From Gammaproteobacteria bacterium (GTDB taxonomy: Bacteria > Pseudomonadota > Gammaproteobacteria > Steroidobacterales > Rariloculaceae), in the NCBI GenBank assembly GCA_017577365.1, contig PKRJ01000096.1:1-5600 (forward strand): a stretch of 5,600 nt of DNA. Reading direction: 5' to 3'. The notes beneath the pieces were generated by a model. That model was not told the origin of the DNA. It saw nothing but the letters and a program-made list of their open reading frames with translations, and made no database searches. The number at the start of each line of letters is the position of its first letter. Position 1 is the stretch's first letter. This document shows positions 1 to 5,600 of the stretch, piece after piece. The translations under genes and the position numbers were made by a program.

Positions 1-2
1 GC

Positions 3-599
3 ACCGAGCGCCGGAACGTCGGCATCAGCGGCAAGACGCCGGGCGATCCCGCGAGCCCGACGGTGCTGCAAGGCTACGGGAAGCAGATCGTCGAGGGCGT
101 CGAGGTCGGCGTATTCGGCTCGCCGACGGACGCGTGGACGATCTTCGCCGGCGTGCTCGTGATGGACAGCGAAAGGCAGCACAGCGCCTATCTCGATGCG
201 GCGCGCCGCGAAGCGAATCCGAACGATTACGGCGCGGTGCTCCGGACGAGCGGCGACGAGCTCGCGTTCACGCCGCGGCGCTCCGCGAACCTGTGGTCGA
301 CGTACCGCTTCCCGTTCGGTTTCACGATCGGCGGCGGCGTGCGCTACGTCGGCGATTCGTGGGTCGGCCGTCCGGACGACGCGGACCGCATCATCCCGAA
401 CGGCACGTTCGGGAAGCTGCCGAGCTATACGGTCACGAGCCTGATGGTGTCGTTCGAGGCAAGCGAGCGCCTGTTCGTACGGCTCAACGTCGACAACGTG
501 ACCGACGAGCTCTATGCGATCTCGACGAACTGGCCCGCGGAGCGCGTATTCCTCGGCGCGCCCCGCTCGTATCTGCTGAGCGCCGACTTCACGTTTTGA
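3..599 (+). CDS. TonB-dependent siderophore-type receptor, C-terminal part (5' end outside window)
   Basis: The reading frame is open from the window edge to a TGA at 597-599 and encodes 198 residues; the plug domain and most of the barrel lie outside. The sequence alternates polar and aromatic residues as in outer-membrane beta strands. It contains the TonB-receptor-like segments EGVEVGVFGSPTDAWTIFAG, RRSANLWSTYRFPFG and LNVDNVTDELYA, and it ends in phenylalanine (SADFTF), the usual C-terminal signal for insertion by the Bam machinery. Such proteins import ferric chelates across the outer membrane using energy from TonB-ExbBD. The best resemblance I can recall is to the catecholate/siderophore receptor group (Fiu-like), but the ligand cannot be read from this fragment. 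It converges on the peroxidase gene downstream. An in-frame GTG at 63 is an internal codon, not the start. Confidence 0.9.
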   Translation, partial: TERRNVGISGKTPGDPASPTVLQGYGKQIVEGVEVGVFGSPTDAWTIFAGVLVMDSERQHSAYLDAARREANPNDYGAVLRTSGDELAFTPRRSANLWSTYRFPFGFTIGGGVRYVGDSWVGRPDDADRIIPNGTFGKLPSYTVTSLMVSFEASERLFVRLNVDNVTDELYAISTNWPAERVFLGAPRSYLLSADFTF

Positions 600-604
600 C
601 GCAT

Positions 605-638
605 TGCCGGCCGTCGTCCGCGTCGACGACGGCCGGCA
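605..638. terminator. Perfect 14-bp stem-loop between convergent genes, probable bidirectional terminator
   Basis: Bases 605-618 and 625-638 are perfect reverse complements (outer arm tgccggccgtcgtc) with a 6-base loop. The stem begins 5 bases after the receptor stop and ends 34 bases before the peroxidase stop. The position between two converging genes and the very GC-rich stem suggest transcription termination or 3'-end protection for both. Neither side carries a proper run of T (the minus side has only the short aaaa in cgtcaaaacg), so it is not a textbook intrinsic terminator. Confidence 0.65.
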
Positions 639-672
639 CGCACGCTCGGGCAGCCGCGCGTTTCCGCTGCGA

Positions 673-1704
673 CTACGGGTCGAGCAGATCGCCCGGCGTC
701 GGCGGCAGCTTCGGCAGCGTCTGCGCCGGGAGCTCACCCGACAGCGATTCGAGGAACGCGACGATGTCGGCGACCTGCTTCTCGGTCAACGTCTTGTCGA
801 GCTGCGTCGAGGCCATTACGCGCACGGCTTCGTCGAGGGTCTTGACCGAGCCGTTGTGCATGTACGGCGCCGTGTAAACGAGGTTACGCAGCGTCGGCAC
901 GCGCCACATGTGCGCGTCCGCGGGATTGCCGGTCGCCTCGAAGCGCCCCTTGTCCTCCATCAGGCCGTATTTCTCTACGTACGGGCTCTCGGTCTGCAGC
1001 GGGAACTTCATGAAGAAGCCCGTCCCCATCGGAAGCTCCGGCCCGGCGAACATCGGCCCTTGATGGCACGTCATGCAGCCCACCTCGCGGAACGTGTTCA
1101 TGCCGCGCACTTGCTGTTTCGTCAGCGCGGACTTCTCGCCCTTCACGTAGCGGTCGTACGGCGTGTCCGGCGTGATCAGCGTCCGCTCGTACGCGGCGAT
1201 TGCGCGTGCGATGTTGTCGATCGTGATCACGTCGCCCTTGCCGAAGGCCGCCTCGAAGTAAGGCCGGTAGCCCGGGATGCGCTCGATGCGGTCGACGACC
1301 GCGTCGAGATTCGCCATGCCCATCTCGATCGCGTTGGCCGGAGGACCTTTCGCCTGCTCTTCGAGCGTCGGTGCGCGGCCGTCCCAGAACTGGGCGGACA
1401 GGAACGCGGCGTTGAATACCGTGGGCGCGTTGCGTCCGCCCTTCTGTCCGTGGACGCCGATCGACGTCGGCCGGTGATCGTCGCCGCCCTCAGCCAGGTT
1501 GTGGCACGAGAAACAAGAGACCGTGCCGGTCGACGAGAGCCTGGGGTCGAAGTAGAGCATCTTGCCGAGCTCGACTTTCGCAGGCGTCGTGGGGTTGTCG
1601 GCCGGCTCCGGAGCAACCTCGGGGAGCGCTTGCCAGAGTGCTTCATCCGCGACGGCTATCGCGGCCGCAAAGCATGCCGCGGCGAGCACCGCCTTCAACT
1701 TCAT
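673..1704 (-). CDS. ccpA: Bacterial di-heme cytochrome c peroxidase, periplasmic
   Basis: The 343-aa product reduces H2O2 to water in the periplasm using electrons from small c-type cytochromes or azurin-like donors. A Sec signal peptide is visible (K2/K4, hydrophobic core, probable cleavage AVA|DE after residue 19). Two CxxCH haem sites are present: C64-F-S-C67-H68 (peroxidatic haem) and C210-M-T-C213-H214 (electron-transfer haem). By recalled comparison with the Pseudomonas aeruginosa enzyme, H85 (SIGVHG) fits the distal His of the peroxidatic haem. W107 fits the inter-haem Trp, Q117 and E127 (QAKGPPANAIEM) fit the active-site Gln/Glu at the same spacing, and M297 (AVRVMASTQ) fits the distal Met. 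Those residues point to a true peroxidase rather than a MauG-type enzyme, which has Tyr at that position. Length is normal for the family. The ATG is supported by AAGGAGGG 8 bases upstream. The symbol varies between species (ccpA, ccpR, ccp). Confidence 0.95.
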   Translation of the reverse strand: MKLKAVLAAACFAAAIAVADEALWQALPEVAPEPADNPTTPAKVELGKMLYFDPRLSSTGTVSCFSCHNLAEGGDDHRPTSIGVHGQKGGRNAPTVFNAAFLSAQFWDGRAPTLEEQAKGPPANAIEMGMANLDAVVDRIERIPGYRPYFEAAFGKGDVITIDNIARAIAAYERTLITPDTPYDRYVKGEKSALTKQQVRGMNTFREVGCMTCHQGPMFAGPELPMGTGFFMKFPLQTESPYVEKYGLMEDKGRFEATGNPADAHMWRVPTLRNLVYTAPYMHNGSVKTLDEAVRVMASTQLDKTLTEKQVADIVAFLESLSGELPAQTLPKLPPTPGDLLDP

Positions 1705-1712
1705 CGTGCAAT

Positions 1713-1720
1713 CCCTCCTT
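1713..1720 (-). promoter_or_regulatory. Strong ribosome binding site of the cytochrome c peroxidase gene
   Basis: On the minus strand the bases read AAGGAGGG, close to a perfect anti-Shine-Dalgarno match, and end 8 bases before the ATG at 1702-1704. This fixes the start and predicts efficient translation. No convincing -35/-10 pair and no FNR/Anr-type TTGAT-N4-ATCAA box is seen between here and the repeat cluster. Confidence 0.85.
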
Positions 1721-1824
1721 GGATTTGCCGTATGACGAGCCGATTAGTGCGGCGCGTGAATGTTAGCCCAAGAGGTGCAGGGAGGGTCGATACGCAAACG
1801 TACTTACCGGCTCAAACGTATTTT
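1721..1824. other. Peroxidase upstream region with an 18-bp-spaced direct repeat
   Basis: This non-coding stretch lies between the peroxidase ribosome binding site and the first palindromic repeat and should hold the peroxidase promoter. The only structure I can point to is an 8-base direct repeat, caaacgta, at 1795-1802 and 1813-1820, with starts 18 bases apart (nearly two helical turns). That would suit a regulator binding one face of the helix, but no known operator is recognised, and two 8-mers this close could be chance. Confidence 0.3.
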
Positions 1825-1845
1825 CCGGGTCTGACCCCGATTTCC
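1825..1845. repeat. REP-like palindromic repeat, copy A (intact)
   Basis: The core gggtctgacccc (1827-1838) is an inverted repeat of gggtc and gaccc around a central t. It is preceded by ttttcc and followed by gatttcc. It is the nearest intact relative of the copy split by the IS: the left flank (aaaacc + core) and right flank (core + cgatttcc) of the IS join to give almost this sequence. All copies in the window have the same orientation as judged by the central t. Its length and intergenic clustering resemble REP elements, but the family assignment is inference. Confidence 0.75.
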
Positions 1846-1867
1846 ACGCGCGAATGCGCCGAAAACC

Positions 1868-1878
1868 GGGTCTGACCC
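1868..1878 (+). repeat. Left copy of the 11-bp target-site duplication (REP-like copy B, left part)
   Basis: gggtctgaccc abuts the left inverted repeat of the IS, and the same 11 bases stand directly outside the right end at 3149-3159. Eleven bases is within the range of target duplications known for IS4-family elements. Copy A begins 41 bases before this one, so two repeat units lay in tandem before the insertion. Confidence 0.8.
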
Positions 1879-1894
1879 ACTGCTGTCCCACAAG
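1879..1894 (+). repeat. Left terminal inverted repeat of the IS
   Basis: actgctgtcccacaag matches the reverse complement of 3133-3148 at 16 of 16 positions; pairing stops immediately inside. It is the transposase binding and cleavage end, located one base outside the transposase stop codon. Confidence 0.9.
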
Positions 1895-1895
1895 T

Positions 1896-3047
1896 TTAGA
1901 GCAGCGCCAGCTGGGGTGGCTTCGGGTGGGGAGATAGCGGTGGCGGTGGACAGAGGAGTTCGAAGAGGTTTCGTCTCACAAAGAGGTTGAGCTGCAGCAG
2001 ACGCAGGAGCTGCTGCGCGGAGTACGCACACCGGCTGATGAACTTCAAATAAGCCACCAAGAGGCTGACGCACAACGCGATCCAGATCTGGGTCATTACG
2101 GCGTTGCGGCTCGTCCCGACAAAGGCTTTGATCTTCAGGTTCTGTTTGATCCACTTGAAGAACAGCTCGATTTGCCAGCGCTCTTTGTACAGCTCGGCGA
2201 TGGTTCTGGCCGAAAGGTGAAAGGCGTTGGTCAGGAAGACGTAGTGCTTGCCCGTTTCGGGGTCTCGATAGCCGACGTGGCGCAGCAGCGGCATATCCAC
2301 TCCCCGAAGCTGAGGGCCTGTCAGGCGGATAGTCTGATCACTCGTCAACCCGCTACGGCGGTCCACCCTCCGACGCTCGAGGACGGTGTAGCGGGCGTTC
2401 TTCCGGAGCCGCGTGACAAAGTAAATGCCTCTATGAGTCAACGACTTATACCAGAGGTAGTCCGTGTAGCCGCGATCGAAGACGACCACACTCCCCGGCG
2501 GGAAGTCGAACTGGCGCCCCACCGGCGCTTCGTTCTTGCAGCCATCGGTCAGCACCGCGAACGAGGGGATGTAACCGCTGTGATCAAGCGACAGATGCAC
2601 CTTCATCCCCCCTTTGGTGTGCAGATACTTCGCCCAAGGGAAGATCCGCAGGGACAGCTCGATTACCGAAGCATCCAAGGAGTAGAGCGGATGCTTGAAA
2701 CGAAACCGATGCCTCGGGGCCAGCCCGCGACAGCGCTCATACAGCAACCCAAACAACTCCTCGTACAGCTGCGCGGGTTGCTCGTTGTTGACTCGTGACA
2801 AGGTCGAGCGCTTGATCGATCGAACGCCGAGGTGATACCAGCGCCTGACTTGAGCCTCGGCATTCTCAACGATGTCACGCAGGCTGCACCGCCCCGACAG
2901 CTGCCCCATCGCCAGGGCGACAAACTGCGACCAGCGCGATGTGCGGCGAAAACGTTGGCCGTGATGGTGCTTCTGCGCCAGCTGCTCGAAACGATGTCTC
3001 GGAACCAGTTTAAGAAGCTGCGCAAACACCGTACTATGGTGGGCCAT
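1896..3047 (-). CDS. IS4-family transposase (DDE, DUF4372-type N-terminus)
   Basis: The 383-aa protein catalyses cut-and-paste movement of the surrounding element by binding its ends and cutting with an RNase H-fold DDE site. The N-terminal ~75 residues (AQLLKLVPRHRFEQLAQKH through LSGRCSLRDIVEN) resemble the DUF4372 domain found before many IS4 transposases. Catalytic candidates are D125 (LYSLDAS), D191 (VVFDRGYTDY) and E294. E294 lies in a full YREK signature, Y287-x2-R290-x3-E294-x6-K301 (YKERWQIELFFKWIK). The C-terminus is proline-rich (CPPPPLSPHPKPP). No stop or frameshift interrupts the gene, so it should be functional. The ATG at 3045-3047 has AAAGGA 9 bases upstream, but that site can be buried in a stem (3048-3120), which suggests controlled translation. 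It is transcribed toward the peroxidase gene. Confidence 0.95.
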   Translation of the reverse strand: MAHHSTVFAQLLKLVPRHRFEQLAQKHHHGQRFRRTSRWSQFVALAMGQLSGRCSLRDIVENAEAQVRRWYHLGVRSIKRSTLSRVNNEQPAQLYEELFGLLYERCRGLAPRHRFRFKHPLYSLDASVIELSLRIFPWAKYLHTKGGMKVHLSLDHSGYIPSFAVLTDGCKNEAPVGRQFDFPPGSVVVFDRGYTDYLWYKSLTHRGIYFVTRLRKNARYTVLERRRVDRRSGLTSDQTIRLTGPQLRGVDMPLLRHVGYRDPETGKHYVFLTNAFHLSARTIAELYKERWQIELFFKWIKQNLKIKAFVGTSRNAVMTQIWIALCVSLLVAYLKFISRCAYSAQQLLRLLQLNLFVRRNLFELLCPPPPLSPHPKPPQLALL

Positions 3048-3120
3048 AGGCTTAGTTCCTTTGTTGGTTCAATAGGTTGTGTTGCAACTCCCATTGTACC
3101 CAACGAAGTGAACTAAGCCT
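3048..3120 (-). promoter_or_regulatory. Stem-loop in the transposase leader that can hide its ribosome binding site
   Basis: Bases 3048-3067 can pair with 3100-3120 to form 19 base pairs: 11 continuous, a one-base bulge, 3, one mismatch, then 5, with a 32-base loop. On the minus-strand RNA the 3' arm ends directly at the ATG and contains the Shine-Dalgarno AAAGGA (3057-3062). A transcript starting outside the IS carries both arms and should be poorly translated. A transcript starting in the loop lacks the 5' arm and leaves the site free. IS10 and IS50 are known to use this fold-back principle; its operation here is inferred. Confidence 0.7.
3093..3098 (-). promoter_or_regulatory. Candidate -10 box of the transposase promoter
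   Basis: The minus strand reads TACAAT, five of six bases of the sigma-70 -10 consensus. A start about 7 bases downstream (around 3086) falls within the loop of the leader stem-loop. No good -35 is visible at 16-18 bases spacing (aggctt/aaggct), so the promoter would be weak, which is usual for transposases. Confidence 0.45.
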
Positions 3121-3132
3121 TTTTCACTGCCG

Positions 3133-3148
3133 CTTGTGGGACAGCAGT
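3133..3148 (-). repeat. Right terminal inverted repeat of the IS
   Basis: cttgtgggacagcagt is the exact reverse complement of 1879-1894. It lies just upstream of the transposase leader and adjoins the right copy of the target duplication. Confidence 0.9.
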
Positions 3149-3175
3149 GGGTCTGACCCCGATTTCCCGATTTCC
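3149..3175. repeat. Right target duplication, rest of REP-like copy B, and an 8-bp tandem repeat
   Basis: gggtctgaccc at 3149-3159 repeats 1868-1878 and continues into cgatttcc, as in intact copy A. The 8-mer cgatttcc then occurs twice in tandem (3160-3167 and 3168-3175), followed by gacccgggtttc. This looks like local slippage or the remains of another repeat unit. Deleting the IS and one duplication restores a continuous repeat like copy A. Confidence 0.75.
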
Positions 3176-3185
3176 GACCCGGGTT

Positions 3186-3791
3186 TCACTCGCCGCCGAA
3201 ATTGGGGTCTGACCCCGATTTCTTTACCAGCAGCCCGAACTCGACGCCGCCCGCTCGCGATCGCTTGGTCCACTCCCCGCCGACATCGTCCGGCAGCCCT
3301 TCGGGCAGCGGACGCTCGACATACACGATTGCGCTGGGTGCGAGCACCGGGTCGAGCAGCCGAAGCCACGGCTCGACCGGCTCGCGGTACGGCGGGTCGA
3401 CGAACGCGATGTCGAAGCGCACATCGGCGCCGTGCTGCCGCTTCAGGAACCGCCGCGTGTCGTCGCGGATCACGCGCGCGTTCGCGCCGAGCCGCGCGAC
3501 GTGCTCGGCGAGCACGCGCGCGAGCGCCGGGTCCCGCTCGACGAGCCACGCCTCCGCAGCGCCGCGCGACAGCGCCTCGAGACCGAGCGCGCCGCTCCCC
3601 GCGAAGAGATCGACGACGCGCGCGCCGGCCAATACCGGTGCCAGCCAGTTGAAGAGCGTCTCGCGCACCCGATCCGGCGTCGGACGCAGATCCGGCCGGC
3701 TCGGAAACTCGAGCCGCCGTCCCCGCCACTCGCCGCCGATGATCCGCAGCCGCCCGGGTCCCGTCCGCGGAATTTTGCGTCCCGTGCTCAT
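3186..3791 (-). CDS. rsmD: 16S rRNA (guanine-966-N2)-methyltransferase RsmD
   Basis: The 201-aa product uses S-adenosylmethionine to methylate N2 of G966 in 16S rRNA during 30S assembly. Diagnostic segments are RLRIIGGEWRGRRLEFP (residues 14-30), RPTPDRVRETLFNWLAP (36-52), the SAM-binding DLFAGSGALGLEALSRGA (61-78) and the catalytic DPPY (132-135). These closely follow the E. coli protein as recalled (198 aa). I chose the ATG at 3789-3791 (MSTGRK) because it gives the family length and has GGGAGA about 10 bases upstream. The frame stays open to an ATG at 3863, but that extension would cover the ftsY promoter and has no family match. Odd feature: the last residues (K191 on, SGSDPNFGGE) are encoded by REP-like copy D, so the native C-terminus seems to have been replaced or extended. 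The gene is divergent from ftsY. Confidence 0.95.
   Translation of the reverse strand: MSTGRKIPRTGPGRLRIIGGEWRGRRLEFPSRPDLRPTPDRVRETLFNWLAPVLAGARVVDLFAGSGALGLEALSRGAAEAWLVERDPALARVLAEHVARLGANARVIRDDTRRFLKRQHGADVRFDIAFVDPPYREPVEPWLRLLDPVLAPSAIVYVERPLPEGLPDDVGGEWTKRSRAGGVEFGLLVKKSGSDPNFGGE
3199..3222. repeat. REP-like palindromic repeat, copy D, inside the 3' end of rsmD
   Basis: The core ggggtctgacccc (3204-3216) is flanked by aaatt and gattt, making an 11-bp arm with a single G-T type mismatch around a central t. It is the longest palindrome of the cluster. It is translated in the rsmD frame as roughly KSGSDPNF. Its core starts 56 bases after the right target duplication. As RNA it would form a hairpin with a 3-base loop; there is no T run after it on either strand. 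Confidence 0.8.
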
Positions 3792-3825
3792 CGCCGGCGA
3801 TTCTCCCATCGCCAGAGCAGGGCCG

Positions 3826-3831
3826 TATAAT
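3826..3831 (+). promoter_or_regulatory. Probable -10 box of the ftsYEX promoter
   Basis: TATAAT is a perfect sigma-70 -10 hexamer in an otherwise very GC-rich region. Transcription would start near 3838, leaving a leader of about 39 bases before the ftsY GTG. The -35 is poor: ctccca lies at 17 bases spacing and ttctcc at 19. The hexamer sits inside a small inverted repeat (ggccg at 3821-3825, cggcc at 3833-3837), which could be an operator or chance. No equally good box for rsmD was found on the minus strand of the 85-base divergent gap. Confidence 0.6.
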
Positions 3832-3876
3832 TCGGCCGCGATTCCCCGCTTCACCTTCTCCATATCGAGATCTCAA

Positions 3877-4799
3877 GTGGCCGATCCGGACGCGCGGAAG
3901 GGCAACGGTTTTTTTGCGAAGCTCAAAGAACGCCTGAATAGGGGGCGCTCGTGGCTCACGGGCGGCCTCTTCGGCCGCGGCATCGACGAGGCGTCGCTCG
4001 AGGAGTTCGAGGAGCGGCTCCTCACGGCCGACGTCGGCGTCGAAGTGACGACGTGGCTGATCGAGCGCCTGCGCAAGGCGAAAGGCGGCACGCAGGAAGC
4101 GGCGCAGGAAGCACTGCGGAATGCGCTGCTCGAGCTTCTGAAGCCGGTCGAGGTACCGCTCAACATAGACCGCGCATGCAGGCCCTTCGTGATCCTCGTC
4201 GTCGGCGTGAACGGCACGGGCAAGACGACGACGATCGGCAAGCTCAGCGCGCGCTTCCGCCGGGAAGGCTACTCCGTGCTGCTCGCGGCTGGCGACACTT
4301 TCCGCGCGGCTGCCGTCGAGCAGCTCGCCGAATGGGGCACGCGCACGAACACGCCCGTCGTATCGCAGGCGCCGGGCGCCGACCCCGCGGCGGTCGTGCA
4401 CGACGCCCTCGCCGCGGCCCGCGCCCGCGACGTCGACATCCTGATCGCCGACACGGCCGGAAGGCTCCACACGGCCTCGGGGCTCATGGACGAGCTCGAG
4501 AAGGTCAAGCGCATCGTCGCGCGGTTCGATCCGAGCGCGCCGCACGAGGTGCTGCTCGTGATCGACGCGAGCCAGGGCCAGAACGCGCTCGCGCAGGCGA
4601 CCGAGTTCCATCAGCGGCTCGGCGTCACGGGTCTTGCGGTCACGAAGCTCGACGGCACCGCGAAAGGCGGCGTCGTGCTCGCGATCGCGAAGAAGCTGCG
4701 CGTGCCGATCCGCTACGTCGGCATCGGCGAAGGCGTCGACGACCTCGACGTGTTTGACGCGGACCAGTTCGCACGCGCGCTCGTCGAGGAGCGGCGCGC

Positions 4800-4803
<4 letters not shown>
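3877..4803 (+). CDS. ftsY: Signal recognition particle receptor FtsY
   Basis: The 308-aa GTPase docks SRP-ribosome complexes at the inner membrane, next to SecYEG, during co-translational insertion of membrane proteins. The N-terminal helical bundle is residues ~10-90 (FFAKLKERLNRGRS, EEFEERLLTADVGVEVT). The GTPase domain shows GVNGTGKTTT (110-119), AAGDTFRAAAVEQL (137-150), DTAGR (192-196), TKLDG (256-260) and GIGEGVDDL near the C-terminus. The long acidic A domain of E. coli FtsY (497 aa) is missing, so this is a compact NG form with a short basic/amphipathic N-terminus (FFAKLKERL) for lipid contact. The start is GTG at 3877: no ATG lies in frame nearby, and FFAKLKERL begins just after it. 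The Shine-Dalgarno is weak (cgagat). The gene overlaps ftsE by 4 bases. Confidence 0.95.
4786..4791 (+). promoter_or_regulatory. Ribosome binding site deciding the TTG start of ftsE
   Basis: GAGGAG inside the last ftsY codons ends 8 bases before the TTG at 4800-4802. It supports this unusual start, which also gives the family N-terminus M-I-R-F-E. The TTGA overlap with the ftsY stop suggests translational coupling. Confidence 0.75.
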
Positions 4804-5479
<676 letters not shown>

Positions 5480-5483
<4 letters not shown>

Positions 5484-5600
5484 GGCGAGCGGTGCGTCGC
5501 TGGGCTTCGCTGCACGTGCAAAGCTTCGCGAGCGCCCTCGCGCGCCTGGCCCGCGAGCCCATCGCGACCGCGATGACGGTGCTCGTGATCGCAATCGCGC
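5480..5600 (+). CDS. ftsX: Cell division protein FtsX, N-terminal part (3' end outside window)
   Basis: Only 40 codons are present. The ATG at 5480 overlaps the ftsE stop as ATGA, the usual FtsE-FtsX coupling. The residues show a basic cytoplasmic start (MRRAVRRWASLHVQSF), the FtsX-like segment SALARLAREPIATAMT and the start of a hydrophobic membrane segment (VLVIAIA). FtsX is the four-pass membrane partner of FtsE; its large periplasmic loop binds amidase activators, but that part is not in the window. Assignment rests on this segment and on position after ftsE. Confidence 0.9.

Larger units (their letters stand above)
1879..3148 (-). mobile_element. Complete IS4-family insertion sequence, 1270 bp
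   Basis: The element is bounded by 16-bp perfect terminal inverted repeats (actgctgtcccacaag at 1879-1894 and its reverse complement at 3133-3148) and by an 11-bp direct repeat of the target. It holds one transposase gene that fills almost the whole element: the stop lies just inside the left end and a 101-bp leader separates the start from the right end. The transposase has the DDE/YREK pattern of the IS4 family. Base composition is visibly more balanced than in the GC-rich neighbours, which suggests acquisition from elsewhere (not counted). Perfect ends, intact duplication and an unbroken gene suggest a recent insertion that may still be mobile. A named ISfinder entry cannot be assigned from sequence reading alone. 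Confidence 0.9.

Noticed and set aside
1672..1704. Lipoprotein signal at C11 of the peroxidase
   Set aside because: The hydrophobic stretch before C11 is too short and -3 is Ala. An ordinary signal peptidase I site (AVA|DE) follows at residue 19.
604..1875. 423-codon open frame on the plus strand opposite the peroxidase
   Set aside because: It is a GC-rich shadow of the peroxidase gene: composition is dominated by Arg, Ala and Val with no recognisable domain. The opposite strand has signal peptide, two haem sites and a strong ribosome binding site.
1705..1880. FNR/Anr box controlling the peroxidase, as known for some homologues
   Set aside because: No TTGAT-N4-ATCAA-like palindrome could be found by eye on either strand.
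2172..2798. 208-codon open frame on the plus strand inside the IS
   Set aside because: It lies antisense to the transposase and shows no domain or ribosome binding site of note. No evidence for a passenger gene or antisense regulator.
1868..3159. Reading the IS ends as 27-bp inverted repeats that include gggtctgaccc
   Set aside because: The core is itself a palindrome, so it matches as an inverted repeat automatically except at the central base. Because the outer flanks match intact copy A, a target duplication is the simpler explanation.
3792..3863. N-terminal extension of RsmD to an ATG at 3863
   Set aside because: It would make the protein longer than the family and place codons over the perfect TATAAT of ftsY. 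The ATG at 3791 has a usable ribosome binding site and the right length.

Overview
The window looks like chromosomal DNA of a GC-rich proteobacterium, most likely a gammaproteobacterium. The main reason is the order rsmD (minus strand) divergent from ftsY-ftsE-ftsX (plus strand), as in E. coli. A periplasmic di-heme peroxidase and a TonB-dependent outer-membrane receptor fit a Gram-negative cell. The species cannot be named from the sequence alone.

Layout. Bases 3-599 (+) are the last 198 residues of a TonB-dependent receptor of the siderophore type. It converges on a bacterial di-heme cytochrome c peroxidase (673-1704, -), and a 14-bp perfect stem at 605-638 lies between the two stops. Upstream of the peroxidase is a cluster of a short palindromic repeat with core gggtctgaccc(c) (1825-1845, 1868-1878, 3149-3160, 3204-3216). 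One repeat unit has been split by a complete IS4-family insertion sequence (1879-3148, 1270 bp, 16-bp perfect terminal inverted repeats). The 11-bp core is duplicated on both sides as the target-site duplication. The IS carries one 383-aa DDE transposase gene (1896-3047, -). The last repeat copy lies inside the 3' end of rsmD (3186-3791, -). On the other side of a short divergent promoter region are ftsY (3877-4803), ftsE (4800-5483) and the first 40 codons of ftsX (5480 to the window end). These three genes are joined by 4-bp stop/start overlaps.

How the genes work together. FtsY is the signal-recognition-particle receptor. FtsE and FtsX form the ABC-type divisome complex that controls periplasmic peptidoglycan amidases. 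RsmD methylates G966 of 16S rRNA. The peroxidase removes H2O2 in the periplasm, and the receptor imports a ferric chelate. A functional link between these last two is only a guess from adjacency.

Most interesting observations. (1) The IS sits exactly in a palindromic REP-like repeat, and a second, intact copy nearby shows what the site looked like before insertion. (2) The transposase leader can fold into a 19-bp stem that buries its ribosome binding site, while the only good -10 box lies in the loop; this suggests translation is blocked on read-through transcripts. (3) A repeat copy supplies codons at the C-terminus of RsmD. I found no defence system, CRISPR array, RNA gene or unknown multi-gene system; apart from the repeat/IS block this is ordinary core-genome sequence.
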